Source: Acidobacteriota bacterium (lineage in GTDB: Bacteria; Actinomycetota; Acidimicrobiia; Spongiisociales; UBA5794). Taken from it: 8,354 nucleotides of DNA. Of this stretch, positions 6,797 to 8,354 are shown piece by piece. Each line of letters opens with the position of its first letter. Within the stretch, counting starts at the first letter, position 1. The notes beneath the pieces were generated by a model that had not been told where the DNA came from, did no database searches, and saw nothing but the letters and a program-made list of their open reading frames with translations. Location of the stretch: positions 1-8,354 of the forward strand of contig SMXV01000057.1 of the NCBI GenBank assembly GCA_004356175.1, written 5' to 3'. A program made the translations under genes and the position numbers.

Positions 6797-7201
6797 TTAG
6801 CCGAAGAAGATACCGATCTCACGCTGTGCGCTATCGAGCGAGTCTGAACCATGAACAATATTCTGGGACAGGTGGAGTCCGAGGTCTCCTCGGATCGTTC
6901 CTGGCACTGCGTCGGCCGGGTTCGTTGCCCCGATCAGGCTCCGCGAAACCGACACAGCTGACTCGCCTGACCACACCATTGCCACGACTGGTCCCGACGT
7001 TATGAATGTCACAAGTTCGTCGAAGAACGGCTTTTCCTCGTGTTCTGCGTAGTGGGCTTTCGCCATTTCGTTACCAATCGTCAACATCGACATGCTGGTA
7101 AGCATGAGCCCTTTCCGTTCGTAGCGGCCTATGACCTCGCCGACAAGCGCCCGCTGGACGCCGTCAGGTTTCACCATCACGAATGTGTCTTCTGTCGCCA
7201 T
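6797..7201 (-). CDS. ndk: Nucleoside diphosphate kinase
   Basis: Ndk transfers the gamma phosphate from ATP to nucleoside diphosphates by a phosphohistidine ping-pong mechanism, balancing NTP and dNTP pools. The protein is 134 residues, within the bacterial range of about 130-145. VMVKPDGVQR (8-17) contains the conserved Lys (K11). IGATNPADAVPGTIRGDLG (90-108) is the nucleotide-binding segment. NIVHGSDS (114-121) carries the catalytic His (H117). The ATG at 7201 is chosen because AGGGAG stands nine bases upstream and the product then begins MATEDTFVMVKPDG, as in homologues. An in-frame TTG at 7231 would add ten residues not seen in the family. It lies between folC and mreB, as in Streptomyces. 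Confidence 0.97.
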   Translation of the reverse strand: MATEDTFVMVKPDGVQRALVGEVIGRYERKGLMLTSMSMLTIGNEMAKAHYAEHEEKPFFDELVTFITSGPVVAMVWSGESAVSVSRSLIGATNPADAVPGTIRGDLGLHLSQNIVHGSDSLDSAQREIGIFFG

Positions 7202-7210
7202 TGCGCGTAA

Positions 7211-7216
7211 CTCCCT
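7211..7216 (-). promoter_or_regulatory. Ribosome binding site of ndk
   Basis: AGGGAG stands nine bases before the ATG at 7201. It decides in favour of that start over the in-frame TTG at 7231. Confidence 0.65.
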
Positions 7217-7243
7217 GGTCAAGAAATACAAGTGTGTGTATGA

Positions 7244-7265
7244 GGCGCCAAGGTTAGTCAGCGCC
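7244..7265 (-). other. GC-rich hairpin directly after the folC stop
   Basis: GGCGC and GCGCC form a 5-bp stem, plus one possible G-U pair, around a loop of 10-12 bases. It begins two bases after the folC TAA. No T-run follows on the transcribed strand, so factor-independent termination is not supported. It could slow 3' decay of folC mRNA or be incidental. Confidence 0.35.
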
Positions 7266-7267
7266 AG

Positions 7268-8354
7268 TTACTCGATTGAGTCGAGTTCGTCGAATCGGTC
7301 GACATACTCATCACCATCGTCGTCTGTGTCATCGAAGCGGGGTGCATCGAACCTGACATGGGCTTCTGACGTGCGGTCTCGACTTGACGAAAACTCGGCG
7401 ACGGCCTCGCCAACAAGGTAGAGCGATCCTGCCACCACGACGCCGCCTTCGGAACCAGCAGATTGCTGGGCTAGAGCAATCGCCTCCTTCACGTTTGGTG
7501 CAACCTCGGCCACAACCCCAAGGGCCGTGCCAGCTTTGGCAGCAACATCCGCAGCGTCAAGCGCAGCATCATCTTCGGCCTGGGTTGCGTACACCACACT
7601 CACAAGTCCATTCAGCGGCGCAACAAGCTCCTCGACGTCTCGTTCGCCGCGTATGCCGAGCACGAGACGCCAGCCGAGCGCCGGAAACTCATCCAACAAC
7701 GTTGCAGCGAGGCCACGGAATCCCTGCACGTTGTGTGCGCCGTCGAGTATCACCACGGGTCGGCGGCTGACCACTTCAAGACGACCAGGCGAAGTGATTG
7801 ACTCGACGGCCAACGCAAGGGCATGATGATCGAGTTCCTGTCCGATGAACAATTCGCTCGTCGCAATCGAGGTGGCCAAGTTGTCGACCTGATGACGCCC
7901 ATGAATTCGCAGGATCAGGTCCTCGTAGCGGCCAAAAATGCCTTCGATTGTTGCCTGATGGCCGCCAACCGCCACCACGGCATCCTCAACGGCGAAGTCC
8001 ACGCCAAATTTGATCCAGTTCGCGTTGGACGACTCGACATGCTGCGTGACCGCCTCGATGGCTTGTTCGGGAAGTGGACCCGTCACAAGGGTTCCGTCCC
8101 TCCCAACAATGGCCACCTTCTCCGTGGCAATCTCCCCAATGCGGGTGCCAAGAAATTCGGTGTGGTCGATGTCGATTCCTGTGATGACGGATACGGATGA
8201 AGTGAGAACGTTGGTTGCATCGAGACGGCCACCAAGGCCAACCTCGACGACAGCAACGTCGACGGCTGCCGTCGCGAAGATGGAGAAGGCGAGGGCAGCT
8301 GTCACTTCGAAGTAGGTGACGTGGGTGTCAGCTCGCTGCTCGTAGGCCTCCACG
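7268..8354 (-). CDS. folC: Folylpolyglutamate synthase / dihydrofolate synthase (partial, N-terminus off the right edge)
   Basis: FolC adds glutamate to folates, and in many bacteria also to dihydropteroate, in an ATP-dependent Mur-ligase-type reaction in the cytoplasm. About 361 codons are present. The P-loop (usually TNGKGS) and roughly the first 80-100 residues lie beyond the window. Counting from the first complete codon, visible signatures are TYFE (13-16), VVEVGLGGRLDATNV (35-49), GIDIDHTEFLG (59-69), EKVAI (78-82; K79 fits the lysine expected to be carbamylated), HGRHQVDNLATS (151-162) and LDGAHN (203-208), which opens the C-terminal ligase domain. GSLYLVGE (309-316) is the normal end of the family. 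About 45 residues follow, the last 28 rich in Asp and Glu. The GTG at 8353 is an internal Val codon, not a start. MurC-F enzymes share the fold, but these motifs are FolC-type. Confidence 0.95.
   Translation of the reverse strand, partial: VEAYEQRADTHVTYFEVTAALAFSIFATAAVDVAVVEVGLGGRLDATNVLTSSVSVITGIDIDHTEFLGTRIGEIATEKVAIVGRDGTLVTGPLPEQAIEAVTQHVESSNANWIKFGVDFAVEDAVVAVGGHQATIEGIFGRYEDLILRIHGRHQVDNLATSIATSELFIGQELDHHALALAVESITSPGRLEVVSRRPVVILDGAHNVQGFRGLAATLLDEFPALGWRLVLGIRGERDVEELVAPLNGLVSVVYATQAEDDAALDAADVAAKAGTALGVVAEVAPNVKEAIALAQQSAGSEGGVVVAGSLYLVGEAVAEFSSSRDRTSEAHVRFDAPRFDDTDDDGDEYVDRFDELDSIE

Noticed and set aside
7202..7267. Possible ndk promoter (TTGGCG, 17 bases, TATTTC on the minus strand)
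   Set aside because: Each hexamer matches the consensus at only about half its positions, and a match this weak is expected by chance.
8351..8353. GTG as a possible FolC start at the right edge
   Set aside because: It falls in the middle of the N-terminal domain, just before the TYFE motif. The P-loop must lie beyond the window, so this is an internal Val codon.

Overview
The window looks like ordinary core chromosome from a high-to-mid GC actinomycetote (Actinomycetota). GC looks to be in the mid-50s percent by eye. The order folC - ndk - mreB - mreC - mreD - PBP2 - rodA is the layout known from Streptomyces and relatives. RodA motif variants (VPVQSSDFIF, FMSAGGT) and an enlarged PBP2 make an Acidimicrobiia-like member my best guess, but that is inference from memory of the families and not a search. 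Every gene reads on the minus strand, so transcription runs from high to low coordinates.

Right end to left end: (1) folC (folylpolyglutamate/dihydrofolate synthase) enters from the right edge without its N-terminus and ends at 7268. (2) A 66-base gap with a short GC-rich hairpin leads to ndk (6797-7201, nucleoside diphosphate kinase). (3) A 106-base gap leads to mreB (5659-6690). (4) After 18 bases comes mreC (4729-5640). It overlaps mreD (4223-4732) by ATGA, mreD overlaps the PBP2 gene (1755-4226) by ATGA, and PBP2 overlaps rodA (601-1755) by TGATG. (5) A 66-base gap with a 7-bp perfect hairpin leads to tdk (thymidine kinase), which leaves the window at base 1 with only its last residues missing.

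The middle five genes encode the rod-complex (elongasome). MreB filaments under the membrane are linked through MreC and MreD to the RodA glycosyltransferase and the PBP2 transpeptidase, which together build lateral wall peptidoglycan. The stop/start overlaps suggest translational coupling of the membrane subunits. The flanking genes (folC, ndk, tdk) serve folate and nucleotide supply, so the cluster joins growth-related metabolism to wall elongation.

I see no RNA gene, mobile element, CRISPR array, phage gene or origin. No intergenic gap exceeds about 110 bases. I did not find a previously undescribed system. The most notable features are an extra segment of roughly 165 residues in PBP2 between the dimerisation and transpeptidase domains, a lineage-type variation of RodA motifs, an acidic tail on FolC, and the rodA-tdk junction, where both genes share a frame across a hairpin.
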